Shown one piece after another: positions 26,711 through 36,324 of a DNA stretch of 64,000 bases; positions within the stretch are counted from its first letter, which is position 1, and every line of letters starts with the position of its first letter. Source of the DNA: Novosphingobium sp049354825 (GTDB lineage Bacteria; Pseudomonadota; Alphaproteobacteria; Sphingomonadales; Sphingomonadaceae). Below the pieces are notes generated by a model, which was not told the origin of the DNA, did not search any database, and worked only from the letters and a program-made list of their open reading frames with translations. The stretch spans positions 620,001-684,000 of the forward strand of contig NZ_CP186480.1 in assembly GCF_049354825.1 (NCBI RefSeq), written 5' to 3'. Made by a program: the position numbers and the translations under genes.

Positions 26711-28332
26711 ACCGGCCCGAGAGCATAGCTACCACTCAAGCGTCCACCGCGCCGCGCCCGTGGTGGAAGGGGGCGACGATCTACCAGATCTACCCGCGCA
26801 GTTTCATGGACTCCAACGGCGACGGGATCGGCGACTTGCCGGGTATCGCCAGCCGGCTCGATCACGTCGCCGATCTTGGCGTCGACGCGATCTGGATCAG
26901 CCCGTTCTTCACCAGCCCAATGAAAGACTTCGGGTACGACGTTGCGGACTATTGCGATGTCGATCCGATCTTCGGGACGCTTGCCGATTTCGACGCCCTG
27001 GTGGCGCGGGCCCATGAGCTTGGGCTCAAGGTGCTGATCGACCAGGTCTATTCGCATACCTCCGACGAACACCCATGGTTCGCTGCAAGCCGCGCAGCAA
27101 AGTCGGGCGCGCACAGCGACTGGTACGTCTGGGCCGATGCCAAGCCCGACGGTTCGCCCCCGTCTAACTGGCAGTCCGTATTCGGCGGCCCGGCGTGGAC
27201 GTGGGACGCCCGGCGGGGGCAGTATTACCTGCACAATTTTCTTTCCAGCCAGCCACAGCTCAACCTCCATAACCCGGCGGTGCAGGATGCGGTGCTGGAC
27301 GTGATGCGGTTCTGGCTGGACCGCGGCGTCGATGGATTTCGCATCGACGCACTCAACTTCGCGATGCACGATCCGGGGCTGCGCGATAATCCGCCCGCAC
27401 CCGCGACCGATCGGGCGCGCACGCGCCCGTTCGACTTCCAGCTGCGCGTTCACAACCAGTCGCATCCCGACATTCCCGCTTTCATCGAGCGAATCCGCGC
27501 GCTGACCGACACGTACGAAGGCATCTTCACCGTCGCCGAAGTCGGCGGAGACGAAGCCGAGCGTGAGATGAAGGCCTTTACCGCCGGTGAAAGCCACCTC
27601 AATTCGGCTTACGGGTTCAATTTCCTTTACGCCGAACGGCTGACGCCGGGGCTCGTCTGCGCGGCGCTGGCGGAATGGCCGGACCGGGCCGGAACGGGCT
27701 GGCCGAGCTGGGCATTCGAAAACCACGACGCGCCCCGCGCGCTGAGCCGCTGGTGCGCCGAGGCCGATCGCCCGGCGTTCGCCCGCCTGAAGATCCTGCT
27801 GCTGATGGCGCTGCGCGGCAATGCCATCATTTACCAGGGCGAGGAACTCGGGCTGACGCAAGTCGAGATTCCGTTCGACCAGCTCCACGATCCCGAGGCG
27901 ATCGCCAACTGGCCGCTGACACTGAGCCGCGACGGCGCCCGCACGCCGATGCCGTGGGACGGCGCGGCCGCCGACGCCGGATTTGGCTCCGGTGCGCCGT
28001 GGTTGCCGGTTGGCCCCGAGAACGCGGCCAGGGCAGCCGATATCCAGGCAGCCGATCCGAATTCCCTTCTCAATCACACGCGCGGCGTCCTGGCGCTGCG
28101 CAAGGCACACCCGGCGCTGCACCACGGTGCGGTGCGCGGCTGCCGCGCCGACGGCGACCTGCTTGTGCTCGACCGTGAGGGCGACGGCGAGCGGGTCCGC
28201 CTCATCGCCAACCTGGGAAGCGGTATCGTGTCGCTGGGTGCGGACGTCGCTTCGGGCACGCTGCTGGCATCCGTCAACGGCGCATCGACCGAAGTCCTTC
28301 CTCCCTTTGCTGCGCTGGTGATCCTGACATGA
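26707..28332 (+). CDS. Cytoplasmic GH13 alpha-glucosidase (oligo-1,6/alpha-1,4-glucosidase type)
   Basis: 541 residues, no signal peptide. 'WWKGATIYQIYPRSFMDSNG' and 'GDGIGDLPGI' at the start, then 'VDGFRIDALNF' with nucleophile Asp214, 'FTVAEVGGD' with acid/base Glu278, and 'FENHDAPRALSRW' with Asp341. This is the alpha-glucosidase group (GH13_23-like) that frees glucose from maltose and short oligosaccharides in the cytoplasm. It would act on the sugars imported by the MFS transporter. Both ends overlap neighbours (ATGA), so it is tightly coupled in the operon. Confidence 0.93.
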   Translation: MNRPESIATTQASTAPRPWWKGATIYQIYPRSFMDSNGDGIGDLPGIASRLDHVADLGVDAIWISPFFTSPMKDFGYDVADYCDVDPIFGTLADFDALVARAHELGLKVLIDQVYSHTSDEHPWFAASRAAKSGAHSDWYVWADAKPDGSPPSNWQSVFGGPAWTWDARRGQYYLHNFLSSQPQLNLHNPAVQDAVLDVMRFWLDRGVDGFRIDALNFAMHDPGLRDNPPAPATDRARTRPFDFQLRVHNQSHPDIPAFIERIRALTDTYEGIFTVAEVGGDEAEREMKAFTAGESHLNSAYGFNFLYAERLTPGLVCAALAEWPDRAGTGWPSWAFENHDAPRALSRWCAEADRPAFARLKILLLMALRGNAIIYQGEELGLTQVEIPFDQLHDPEAIANWPLTLSRDGARTPMPWDGAAADAGFGSGAPWLPVGPENAARAADIQAADPNSLLNHTRGVLALRKAHPALHHGAVRGCRADGDLLVLDREGDGERVRLIANLGSGIVSLGADVASGTLLASVNGASTEVLPPFAALVILT

Positions 28333-30377
28333 ACGTTTTCCGCCTGATGCCGGTCCTGATTGCGGCAATGTTCCTGGCCGCACCGGCGCAGGCGGCGACC
28401 GTCACCTCGCCAGATGGGCGCACCGCGGTGACGCTGGACGCTGACGGGGAAGGGGTGGCGTTTTACGAGGTTGTGCGCGACGGCAAGCCGCTGATCGTCA
28501 AGTCCGCGCTGGGCTTCACCTTTACCGACGCCGACCCCATGCGGCGCGGCTTCAAGGTGGTCGGCACGACGACCGACAAGGCCGACACCCGGTGGGAACA
28601 ACCCTGGGGCGAGCGGCGCTTCATCGCCGATCGCCATAACGAACTTGCGGTCACGTTCCGCCAGGATGGCGCTGCTCGGCGCACCGTCACCGTGCGGATG
28701 CGCGTCTTCGATGACGGTATCGGCTTTCGCTACGAATTCCCGCAACAGGCCGGCCTGCCGACCGCGCGCATCGCCGAGGAACTGACCGAATTCAACCTTT
28801 CGCAGGACGGCGAGGCCTGGTCGATCCCGGCGGGCGACTGGAACCGCTACGAGTATATCTATTCCAGGACCCCGATCTCATCGCTGAGCACGGTGCACAC
28901 CCCGGTGACGATGCGTACCGCGGGCGGCACCTACCTGTCGTTTCACGAGGCCGCGCTGGTCGATTACTCCAGCATGTGGATCAAGCGGGTCGATGGCCTT
29001 CGTTTCCGGACGCTGCTGGCACCGTCCTCGCGTGGAGCCAAGGTCGTGCGCAGCGGCGCCTTCGATACCCCGTGGCGCACAGTCCTGATTGCCGACGCGC
29101 CGAAGGGCCTGTTCGAAAGCAATATCGAACTCAATCTCAACGAGCCCAACAAGCTGGGCGACGTCAGCTGGTTCAAGCCGATGAAGTACATCGGCGTGTG
29201 GTGGGAAATGCACCTGGAAAATTCCAGCTGGGCCAGCGGACCCAAACACGGCGCGACCACCGCCAATACCAAGGCCTACATCGATTTCGCCGCGCAGCAT
29301 CACTTCGGCGGCGTGCTTGTGGAAGGGTGGAACAAGGGCTGGGACGGCAACTGGTTCGGCAACGGCCGCGACTTCAGCTTCACCCAGGCCTATCCCGATT
29401 TCGATCTGGCCGCGGTCAGCGCATATGCGCGCCGGAAGGGCGTCCAGCTGATCGGCCACCACGAGACCGGCGGTAACACCGCCAATTACGAAGCCCAGCT
29501 CGAGCCCGCGATGGCGCTCTACGAAAAGATGGGCGTTCACGTGGTCAAGGGCGGCAATGTCGCCGATGCCGGCGGGATCATCTCGTGCAATGCCGACATC
29601 GCCGATCCTTGCGGCAAGGAGGTGCTCGAATGGCATGATGGCCAGCGGCAGGTGCAGCACCACATGCACGTGGTGGAAGTCGCCGCAAAGCATCACATCG
29701 CGGTCAACCCGCACGAGCCGGTCAAGGACACGGGCCTTCGGCGCACTTATCCCAACTGGGTCTCGCGCGAAGGGGCCCGCGGGGCCGAGTACGATGCCTG
29801 GGGCGTGCCCAAGAACCCGCCGAGCCACGTCCCGACGCTGATTTTCACGCGCCTGCTGTCTGGCCCGATGGACTACACGCCGGGCGTCCTGTCGCTCGAA
29901 GGGCGGGGTGGTACGCCGATCCCGTCGACCCTGGCGCGCCAGCTCGCCTATTACATTGCGATCTACTCGCCGATCCAGATGGCGGCAGACCTGCCTGCCA
30001 ACCTTGCCAAGTACCCGCGTGAACTGGCCTTCATCGAACAGGTCCCGGCCGATTGGGCGGAAAGCCTGATGCTCGATGCCAGCATCGGCGAATACGCGGT
30101 GATCGCGCGTAAAGACCGCAAATCCGCCGCCTGGTACATCGGCGGCGTAACCGACGACAAGCCGCGTGCGCCCTCGGTCGCGCTCGATTTCCTCGACAAG
30201 GGACGCTCATATACAGCGACGATCTGGCGGGACGGCGACGGCGCGGACGGACTGGGCGACCAGTCAGCGAAGCACCGCATCGTCATCGAGACGCGCAAGC
30301 TGACCAGCCGCGACACGCTGGCGATCCCGATGGCGGCGGCCGGCGGCTACGCGGTGGCCCTGGTGCCGGCAAAGTGA
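28329..30377 (+). CDS. GH97 alpha-glucosidase (SusB-like, inverting type)
   Basis: 682 residues, signal peptide to about residue 22 ('AAPAQAA'). GH97 sequence throughout ('WWEMHLENSSW', 'VEGWNKGWDGNW', 'GPMDYTPGVL'). The residues equal to the catalytic/calcium glutamates of the Bacteroides enzyme SusB are in place: Glu379 in 'GHHETGG', Glu463 in 'NPHEPVK' and Glu487 in 'ARGAEYDAW', which points to the inverting, alpha-glucosidase branch. It would release glucose from maltodextrins in the periplasm. Four-base overlap with the gene before and GTGA overlap with the one after. Confidence 0.93.
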   Translation: MNVFRLMPVLIAAMFLAAPAQAATVTSPDGRTAVTLDADGEGVAFYEVVRDGKPLIVKSALGFTFTDADPMRRGFKVVGTTTDKADTRWEQPWGERRFIADRHNELAVTFRQDGAARRTVTVRMRVFDDGIGFRYEFPQQAGLPTARIAEELTEFNLSQDGEAWSIPAGDWNRYEYIYSRTPISSLSTVHTPVTMRTAGGTYLSFHEAALVDYSSMWIKRVDGLRFRTLLAPSSRGAKVVRSGAFDTPWRTVLIADAPKGLFESNIELNLNEPNKLGDVSWFKPMKYIGVWWEMHLENSSWASGPKHGATTANTKAYIDFAAQHHFGGVLVEGWNKGWDGNWFGNGRDFSFTQAYPDFDLAAVSAYARRKGVQLIGHHETGGNTANYEAQLEPAMALYEKMGVHVVKGGNVADAGGIISCNADIADPCGKEVLEWHDGQRQVQHHMHVVEVAAKHHIAVNPHEPVKDTGLRRTYPNWVSREGARGAEYDAWGVPKNPPSHVPTLIFTRLLSGPMDYTPGVLSLEGRGGTPIPSTLARQLAYYIAIYSPIQMAADLPANLAKYPRELAFIEQVPADWAESLMLDASIGEYAVIARKDRKSAAWYIGGVTDDKPRAPSVALDFLDKGRSYTATIWRDGDGADGLGDQSAKHRIVIETRKLTSRDTLAIPMAAAGGYAVALVPAK

Positions 30378-31300
30378 AAGCGCGCCGGTTCGCAGCAGCG
30401 CTCGCGCTGGCATTGACCGCCGCTTGCACGACCGTGCCTGCCGCTCCGCGCGCGGCGCAGACGATCGAATGGGAACACCTCGCCGCCGCCGATCTGCCCG
30501 AGCATCACGTCACCATCTGGCTTCCTCCCGGCTACACGGCTTCGCACCGCTACCCGGTCCTTTACATGTGGGACGGGCAGAACCTGTTCGACCCCGCCAA
30601 GACGCACTACGGTAAGGCGTGGATGGTCGATCGGGTGCTGACCGACATGGTCGCGAAGGGCGCGGCAGAGCCGCATATCGTGGTCGGCATCTGGTCGCCA
30701 GACGGCCTGGACCGCTATCGGCTTTACTTGCCGCAACCCGCCGCCGATGCGGCCCGCGGAGAGGTCGCGGCTGATGTTGCGCGCATGGCGGGCGGCCCGG
30801 TCGCCTCGGAACGCGAACTTGCCTGGGTGACCGACCAGCTCAAGCCGCGGGTCGACCGCGCGTTCAGCACGCGCCGCGGTCCGCGCGACACCACGGTCAT
30901 CGGCTCAAGCATGGGCGGGGTCATGGCCTGCTACGCCGCCATCGCTCGTCCCGACGTATTCGGCCGCGCCGGCTGCGTCAGCGCACACTGGCCGGTCGCC
31001 GATCCCGACCTGGCCGACCGCCACCGTCCCGAAATCATGGCGAGCTGGCGCGAATGGCTGGCGCGCGACCTCGGTGCCCCGCGGGGACGGCGCCTATGGC
31101 TCGATCATGGCACCGCCAAGCTCGACGCCTATTACGGGCCCTGGCAGGACGCGATCGCGCAGGACCTGTCGGAACTCGGATGGCGGGAAGGCCGCGACTT
31201 CACCGCCAGGACATACCCGGGCGCCGAGCACGACGAGATTTACTGGAACCGCCGCCTGCCAGAGATGCTGGCGTGGCTGTGGCGTCCCGACGACCGCTGA
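30374..31300 (+). CDS. Alpha/beta-hydrolase, putative esterase lipoprotein
   Basis: 308 residues starting at GTG that overlaps the GH97 stop (GTGA). Lipobox 'LTAAC' ends at Cys18, so it is probably a lipoprotein. Esterase-family features: 'VTIWLPPGY', 'PVLYMWDGQNLFD', nucleophile Ser179 in 'IGSSMGGVM', and a late His in 'GAEHDEIYW'. Similar to the esterase D/feruloyl-esterase-like proteins often found in sugar-uptake loci. It may remove acyl groups from glycans; the substrate is not shown by sequence. Last gene of the plus-strand operon, convergent with the efflux-pump genes 7 bases away. Confidence 0.85.
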   Translation: MKARRFAAALALALTAACTTVPAAPRAAQTIEWEHLAAADLPEHHVTIWLPPGYTASHRYPVLYMWDGQNLFDPAKTHYGKAWMVDRVLTDMVAKGAAEPHIVVGIWSPDGLDRYRLYLPQPAADAARGEVAADVARMAGGPVASERELAWVTDQLKPRVDRAFSTRRGPRDTTVIGSSMGGVMACYAAIARPDVFGRAGCVSAHWPVADPDLADRHRPEIMASWREWLARDLGAPRGRRLWLDHGTAKLDAYYGPWQDAIAQDLSELGWREGRDFTARTYPGAEHDEIYWNRRLPEMLAWLWRPDDR

Positions 31301-31307
31301 CCCGGCG

Positions 31308-32705
31308 CTAGGGCCGGCGGCTGGCCGCGACTGCCGCTGGGTCCCAGCCGCCGCCCATCGCCTGGTATAGCGCGACGTAGGCGTTGAGCCGGTCGGCGCG
31401 CGCCTGGATCAACGCAAGTTCGGCGCCCAGCAGGCCGCGTTGTGCGTCGAGTTGCTCGATGTACGAGGTATAGCCGGCACGGTAGCGGTTGCGCGCGTTG
31501 TTGAGCGCGGCGGCCAGGGCGTCGCGCTGGCCGGCCAGGTCGCGGTATTGCTCGGCGCTGCCGGCGACGCCCGCCAGGCTGTCGTCGACCTCGCGAAACG
31601 CGGTCAGCGCGACCTTTCGGTAGGCGAATGCGGCCTGGTCGCGGCGGGCCACGGCAGCGCCTTGCTGCGCCTCGAGCCGGCCGCCGCTGAACAGCGGCGC
31701 AAGCAAGCTTCCGCCAAGCGCGAAGATGCCGACCGGGTTCGACAGCGCGCTCGACAGCACCAAGCCCGCGGTTCCAGTCAGCGTCAGGTCGGGCAGGAAG
31801 GCGGCACGCGCGGAATCGAGGCTGCGATCTGCGGCGACCAGCGCCTGTTCGGCCTGGAAAAGGTCGGGCCGCCGCCGCAAAAGGTCGGCCGGAAGTCCGT
31901 CCGGTACCCGCGGAGTCTGCAACTGGTCGAGCCGCAGCCCGCGGGGCACCGCGCCCGGGGCCTGCCCTTCGAGCAGCGAGAGCGCGTTCTCGGCCCGCGC
32001 GATGGCGAGCTGGACCTGCGGGACGAGCTGCTGGGTGGCGTGGTATTCGGCCTCCGCCTGGTGCAGCTCCAGCGCCGAGGTATAGCCCGTCTCGGCACGG
32101 CGGCGGGCGATGCGCAACCCCTCGGTGCGTGCGGCCAGCGTTGCGTTCACCACCAGCAATCGCGCGTCCAGCCCGCGCAGCGTGATGTAGCCGGTAGCGG
32201 CTGCTGCGGCCACGCCCAGGCGCACCGTGTCGCGCGCGCCCTCGCTCGACAGCAGCTGCGCGCGTGCCGCGCTGCTGGCCGCCTTGAGGCGCCCGAACAA
32301 GTCGAGATCGTAGCTGGCCTGGACGCCCGGCTGCGCTCCGATAGCGGTCGAGGCCGTGCCGAACGGCGACAGCGAACGCCCGCCGCTGACCGGCACCGTC
32401 CCACCGATCTGCGGTGCCAGCTGCGCGCGGGCAAGATCGAGCTGGCTGCGCGCTTCCTCTACGCGCGCGGCGGCAATCGCGATGTCGGTGTTGCTCGTCA
32501 GAGCGCGCTCGACGAGGGCGGTCAGCTGCGGATCGCCGAATGCAGACCACCAGTCGGCCTGGATCGGTTCGCCCGGGCCCAGCGCCGTGCGCCATCCGGG
32601 AGGGGGTGCGACCGCCGCTGCAATCGGGGCATCGGCTCGCGGTCCGGCGCAACCTGCAAGCGCCGCCGCCAATGCAAGGACTGCTGTGCCCGGCCGAGCA
32701 CTCAC
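31308..32705 (-). CDS. Outer-membrane efflux lipoprotein (TolC/NodT family)
   Basis: 465 residues from a GTG at 32705 that overlaps the stop of the preceding gene (GTGA). Lipobox 'LAGC' with Cys19. TolC/OprM family repeats: 'WWSAFGDPQLTALVERALTS', 'ASYDLDLFGRLKAASSAA', 'PDLLRRRPDLFQAEQAL' type segment and 'PLFSGGRLEAQQ'. Forms the outer-membrane channel of the tripartite pump encoded with the next two genes. The reading frame is open far upstream into the neighbouring gene, but that is a frame coincidence, not a fusion. Confidence 0.92.
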   Translation of the reverse strand: MSARPGTAVLALAAALAGCAGPRADAPIAAAVAPPPGWRTALGPGEPIQADWWSAFGDPQLTALVERALTSNTDIAIAAARVEEARSQLDLARAQLAPQIGGTVPVSGGRSLSPFGTASTAIGAQPGVQASYDLDLFGRLKAASSAARAQLLSSEGARDTVRLGVAAAAATGYITLRGLDARLLVVNATLAARTEGLRIARRRAETGYTSALELHQAEAEYHATQQLVPQVQLAIARAENALSLLEGQAPGAVPRGLRLDQLQTPRVPDGLPADLLRRRPDLFQAEQALVAADRSLDSARAAFLPDLTLTGTAGLVLSSALSNPVGIFALGGSLLAPLFSGGRLEAQQGAAVARRDQAAFAYRKVALTAFREVDDSLAGVAGSAEQYRDLAGQRDALAAALNNARNRYRAGYTSYIEQLDAQRGLLGAELALIQARADRLNAYVALYQAMGGGWDPAAVAASRRP

Positions 32706-33850
32706 TTGGCAGATCCCGCGGTGCTGGTGTCGATCCGCGCCTGGACCGACATACCGGGGCGCAACCGGGCCGCCAGCGCCTGGCCGGGATCGATGCGGAT
32801 GCGCACGGCGATGCGCTGCGGCACCTTGATGAAATTGCCGGTGGCGTTGTCGGCCTTGAGCACCGCGAACTCGCTTCCCGCGGCGGGAGAGACCTGTTCG
32901 ACATGCCCCTTGAGCCGCGCGTTGCCGAGCCCGTCGACGGTGAAAGTGGCGGATTGGCCGACACGGATTCGCGCGGTCTGGGCTTCCTTGAAGTTGGCGA
33001 TCACCCAGGTTTCGGGCGGAACCAGGAACATCAGCTGGGTGCCGGCGGTCACGTACTGGCCGTTGCGGACGCCGACTTCGCTCAGACGCCCGGCTTCGGG
33101 CGCGCGGATGACGGTGTTGGACAAGTCGATCTGGCTCAGCCGCATCGCCGCCTCGGCGCCGGAGACTGCCGCCTGCTGGCCGCCGCGGCCGACTTCGACC
33201 GTGCGGATGTCCTGGCGTGCGATCTCGCGCGCGGCGCGGGCCTGAAGTACGCCGGCCTCGGCCTGGCGCAGCGCGGCGCGGGTCTGGTCGCGTTCGCGCA
33301 GCGACACCGAGCCGTCGGTGATAAGGTCGTTCACGCGGGCCATATCGGCACGCGCGCGCTGCAACTGCGCTTCGGCATTGGCAACCGCGGCGTCCTGCGC
33401 GGCGAGCGCCGCCGACCGGCTGGCACGCGCCTGCGCGCTGTTGGCAAGCGTGGCCTCCTGCCCGGCGACTTGCGCCTGCGACTGGGCGACGCGCTGGCGG
33501 TAGATCCGGTCGTCGATCCGCACCAGCGGCTGGCCGGCCGTGACGTCCTGGAAATCGCGCACGAGCACTTGCGTGACATACCCGGAAACCTGCGGGCTGA
33601 TGACCGTGGTGCGGCCGCGCACGTAAGCATTGTCGGTCGCCTCGATCGACGTGGTGAAGGGCGGGAGTTTCCAGGCCGCCAGGACGGCGAGCACGCCCAG
33701 AGCAGCCACGGCGAAGATCGCCGCGACGACCGACGCGCTGTTGGTCGGCGGGCTCCACCCCGAGGCGGGCGGGGCGGCGCCGGCCTGTTGCTGCGCTGCG
33801 CGCTCATCCGTTACGGGCGTGCTGGCGACGGGGGTGGCGGCATCGGTCAT
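32702..33850 (-). CDS. HlyD/EmrA-family membrane fusion protein
   Basis: 382 residues: one N-terminal membrane helix (about 42-60), 'ATDNAYVRGRTTVISPQVSG' lipoyl-type half-motif, a coiled-coil hairpin at about 105-215, and 'TVIRAPEAGRLSEVGVRNGQ' closing the lipoyl domain. It links the inner-membrane pump to the outer-membrane channel. Overlaps both neighbours by four bases; second gene of the pump operon. Similar to EmrA, but substrate unknown. Confidence 0.93.
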   Translation of the reverse strand: MTDAATPVASTPVTDERAAQQQAGAAPPASGWSPPTNSASVVAAIFAVAALGVLAVLAAWKLPPFTTSIEATDNAYVRGRTTVISPQVSGYVTQVLVRDFQDVTAGQPLVRIDDRIYRQRVAQSQAQVAGQEATLANSAQARASRSAALAAQDAAVANAEAQLQRARADMARVNDLITDGSVSLRERDQTRAALRQAEAGVLQARAAREIARQDIRTVEVGRGGQQAAVSGAEAAMRLSQIDLSNTVIRAPEAGRLSEVGVRNGQYVTAGTQLMFLVPPETWVIANFKEAQTARIRVGQSATFTVDGLGNARLKGHVEQVSPAAGSEFAVLKADNATGNFIKVPQRIAVRIRIDPGQALAARLRPGMSVQARIDTSTAGSAK

Positions 33851-35520
33851 GGGGTGTTGGTCCCGGTCTGAGTGGCGAGCAGGGCGCGCCGCTCGCGATG
33901 GATGCGACGCGCGAAAAGAAACAGCAGGTAGGCAAAGGTCAAGGCCGCCAGCAGAGCGATCAGGCGGAACACGTCGTCATAGGCCAGGACATTGGCCTCG
34001 CGCGTCACCGATTGCGACAGCAGCGCGCCGCCTTCCGCCTGGCGCAAAGCCGGGTCGCTGACGGTCCTGGCCAATGCGCCGCCGCCCGCCTGGATACGCT
34101 GCTGCACGATCGGGTCAGTCGGATGGATCGACTGCACCAGTTCGCTGCTAATCGCCTTCTCGCGCACGACCTGGTAGGTGCCCAGAAGCGCCGACCCGCC
34201 AAGTCCGCCGATCGAGTTGATGATGCCGAACAGGGCGATGAAACTGATCACGTGCCCGGTGCCCTGCTGGAGCGCGCGCGACATTCCGAACAGCAGCGCC
34301 GGTCCGAGGAAGAACGTTGCCGCAAAGGCGATCAGGGCCTGCGTCCAGTAAAGCTGCGGTGCGCGGGTCAGGCTGGTCGAATGGGAATCGAAAAAGGCGG
34401 CTATGGCCACCAGCCCGATCGCGAGCATGACCGGCTGGCTCAGCTTGGTGGGATTGATCGTGGCGGCGCTGGCGAGCACGCCCGCCAGCGATGCCGCGAA
34501 GATGACCACGAAAAACGTGAACAACTGGTCGTTGTTCTGGCCCAGCACCGTCAGCAATCCTACGGCGGCGACGTTCTGCTCCGACAGGACGACGCGCGCC
34601 ATGATGGTGACGACGGCGAAGCGCAGGATGTCCGCACTTGCCAGCCAGCGCGTGTTGATAAGCGGGTTGGCCCGGTTATGCTCGATCGCGAGCGCGGCGC
34701 CGAACATCGGGATCGCCGCGACCAGCGCCCAGGCGATCCATTCGGCCTGCGTCCACCAGACGATACGGCCCAGCCCGAGCACCGCCGCGAACAGCCCCAT
34801 CGATCCGGCGAAGAGCAGGAAGGTCAGGAAATCGAGCGGCTCGAACGCCTTCTGGCGGGTGGCCGGCGGGAGCCGCAGCCAGGTCACGGCCGCCAGCGAC
34901 ATCATCGCCAGGCCCAGCTCAAACAAGTAGAGCGTGCGCCACTGCGACATCGCCAGCAGTTCGGGCGAGAACAGCCGTGCAAGCGGCGTCGCGCATTGCG
35001 GCAGGCCGATCCCGATCACCAGCGCCTTCAGCCGCCACTCCGCCTTCAGCGCCTGCATCAGGTAATAGAGGCCCAGGCTGCTCAGCGCCGCGCCCGCCAT
35101 CCCGCCGACCGCACGGACCAGCAGCACCGAGCGAAAATCGAGCACGAACAGGTGCGCGAACGTCAGCACCACGTAGATGCCAAGGAAGATCATCGCGAAC
35201 GGCCTCAGGCCGAACTGCTGGCGAAACTTGATCAGCAAAAGGTTGATCGACACGTTTGTCATCACGTAGATCGTCGGCAGCCAGGCGATCTGCACCGGGT
35301 CGAGCCCGAGCGCCCCCTGCAGGGTCGAGGTGTTGGCGGTGATCAGCGCGTTGCCGAACCCGCCGGTCATGGCCAGCAAAACGCCGATCAGGCCATACGC
35401 GATTTTCAGACGACGCGGGTGCGCCGGCGATCCGGGCGAACCGGGCAGCATCGGCGTTTCGTGCGGAGCGTAAGTCCACTCCTGCTCGCGGAAAAGGTCG
35501 CGAAATGGGGTGCCGGCCAT
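33847..35520 (-). CDS. DHA2-type MFS efflux transporter (EmrB-like)
   Basis: 557 residues from the ATG at 35520 (a GTG one codon earlier is possible). About 14 helices: 'GGFGNALITANTSTLQGALG', 'WLPTIYVMTNVSINLLLIKF', 'PALLFGMSRALQQG'. The N-terminus replaces the common 'LDxTIVNVALP' with a variant, as in the sphingomonad EmrB-like group. First gene of the MFS-fusion protein-channel operon, but only 51 bases after the cysQ stop with no clear terminator, so it may be read from the cys promoter as well. Confidence 0.88.
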   Translation of the reverse strand: MAGTPFRDLFREQEWTYAPHETPMLPGSPGSPAHPRRLKIAYGLIGVLLAMTGGFGNALITANTSTLQGALGLDPVQIAWLPTIYVMTNVSINLLLIKFRQQFGLRPFAMIFLGIYVVLTFAHLFVLDFRSVLLVRAVGGMAGAALSSLGLYYLMQALKAEWRLKALVIGIGLPQCATPLARLFSPELLAMSQWRTLYLFELGLAMMSLAAVTWLRLPPATRQKAFEPLDFLTFLLFAGSMGLFAAVLGLGRIVWWTQAEWIAWALVAAIPMFGAALAIEHNRANPLINTRWLASADILRFAVVTIMARVVLSEQNVAAVGLLTVLGQNNDQLFTFFVVIFAASLAGVLASAATINPTKLSQPVMLAIGLVAIAAFFDSHSTSLTRAPQLYWTQALIAFAATFFLGPALLFGMSRALQQGTGHVISFIALFGIINSIGGLGGSALLGTYQVVREKAISSELVQSIHPTDPIVQQRIQAGGGALARTVSDPALRQAEGGALLSQSVTREANVLAYDDVFRLIALLAALTFAYLLFLFARRIHRERRALLATQTGTNTP

Positions 35521-35571
35521 CACCGTCGCCTATCACACGCGCAGTCGCGCGCAAGCTGCCGGTCGGGCTGC

Positions 35572-36324
35572 TTATGCGGCAAGCGAATTGTAGTGGCGCA
35601 GGACCGTCTCGGCCAGTTCGGGACGGCATATGAGCAGGTCGGGAAGATAGGGATCGGCGTTGTTGTAGGACAGCGGCGATCCGTCCGCGCGGCTGACGTG
35701 CAGCCCGGCGGCTTGCGCGACGGCGGCAGGGGCACAATTGTCCCACTCATACTGGCCGCCGGTGTGGAGATAGATCTCGGCCTCTCCGCGCACCACCGCC
35801 ATCGCCTTGGCGCCTGCCGAGCCCATCGCCACCAGCTCCGCCCCCATCGCTTCGGCCACCGCGACGGCCTGGGGGGCAGGCCGCGTGCGGCTGACCAGCA
35901 TACGCAAGGCGCCGCCCGATGCGACCGGTCGGAGCGACGTTTGTGAATCGAGCGTCAGACCCAGCTCGGGCAGCGCCACCGCGCCCACACACGCCGCGCC
36001 ATCGATAGCCAGCGCGACGTGGACCGCCCAGTCGGGCCGACCTTCGCTGTACTCGCGCGTTCCGTCGAGCGGGTCGACGATCCACACGCGCGATTGCGCC
36101 ATGCGGCTGCCGTCGCATTGCATTTCCTCGGACAGCAGGCCGTCGTCCGGCCGCATCTCGCGCAGCGCATGGACCAGGAACTGGTTGGCGATCTGGTCGC
36201 CGGCCTTGCCCAGCGCCTTTCGCGAGAACACGCCCGAGCCGCGTACCGTCAACAGCAGCTTGCCGGCGGTCTGCGCCAGGTGCGCCGCCAGGGCGACGTC
36301 ACTCATGTCCGCGGGCCCGATCAT
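35572..36324 (-). CDS. cysQ: 3'(2'),5'-bisphosphate nucleotidase CysQ
   Basis: 250 residues. Inositol-phosphatase-fold metal motif 'WIVDPLDGTREY' at 81-92, 'LLSEEMQCD' with metal-binding Glu, and C-terminal 'QYEWDNCAPAAV', all as in CysQ. It hydrolyses PAP left after sulfate reduction or sulfotransfer. The ATG at 36324 overlaps the cysN/C stop (ATGA); a second ATG at 36306 is also possible. Third gene of cysD-cysNC-cysQ. Confidence 0.93.
   Translation of the reverse strand: MIGPADMSDVALAAHLAQTAGKLLLTVRGSGVFSRKALGKAGDQIANQFLVHALREMRPDDGLLSEEMQCDGSRMAQSRVWIVDPLDGTREYSEGRPDWAVHVALAIDGAACVGAVALPELGLTLDSQTSLRPVASGGALRMLVSRTRPAPQAVAVAEAMGAELVAMGSAGAKAMAVVRGEAEIYLHTGGQYEWDNCAPAAVAQAAGLHVSRADGSPLSYNNADPYLPDLLICRPELAETVLRHYNSLAA

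Noticed and set aside
31308..33758. Open frame joining the efflux channel and fusion protein regions into one 816-residue protein
   Set aside because: Only the part after the GTG at 32705 resembles a protein; the upstream part is the wrong frame of the HlyD-like gene.
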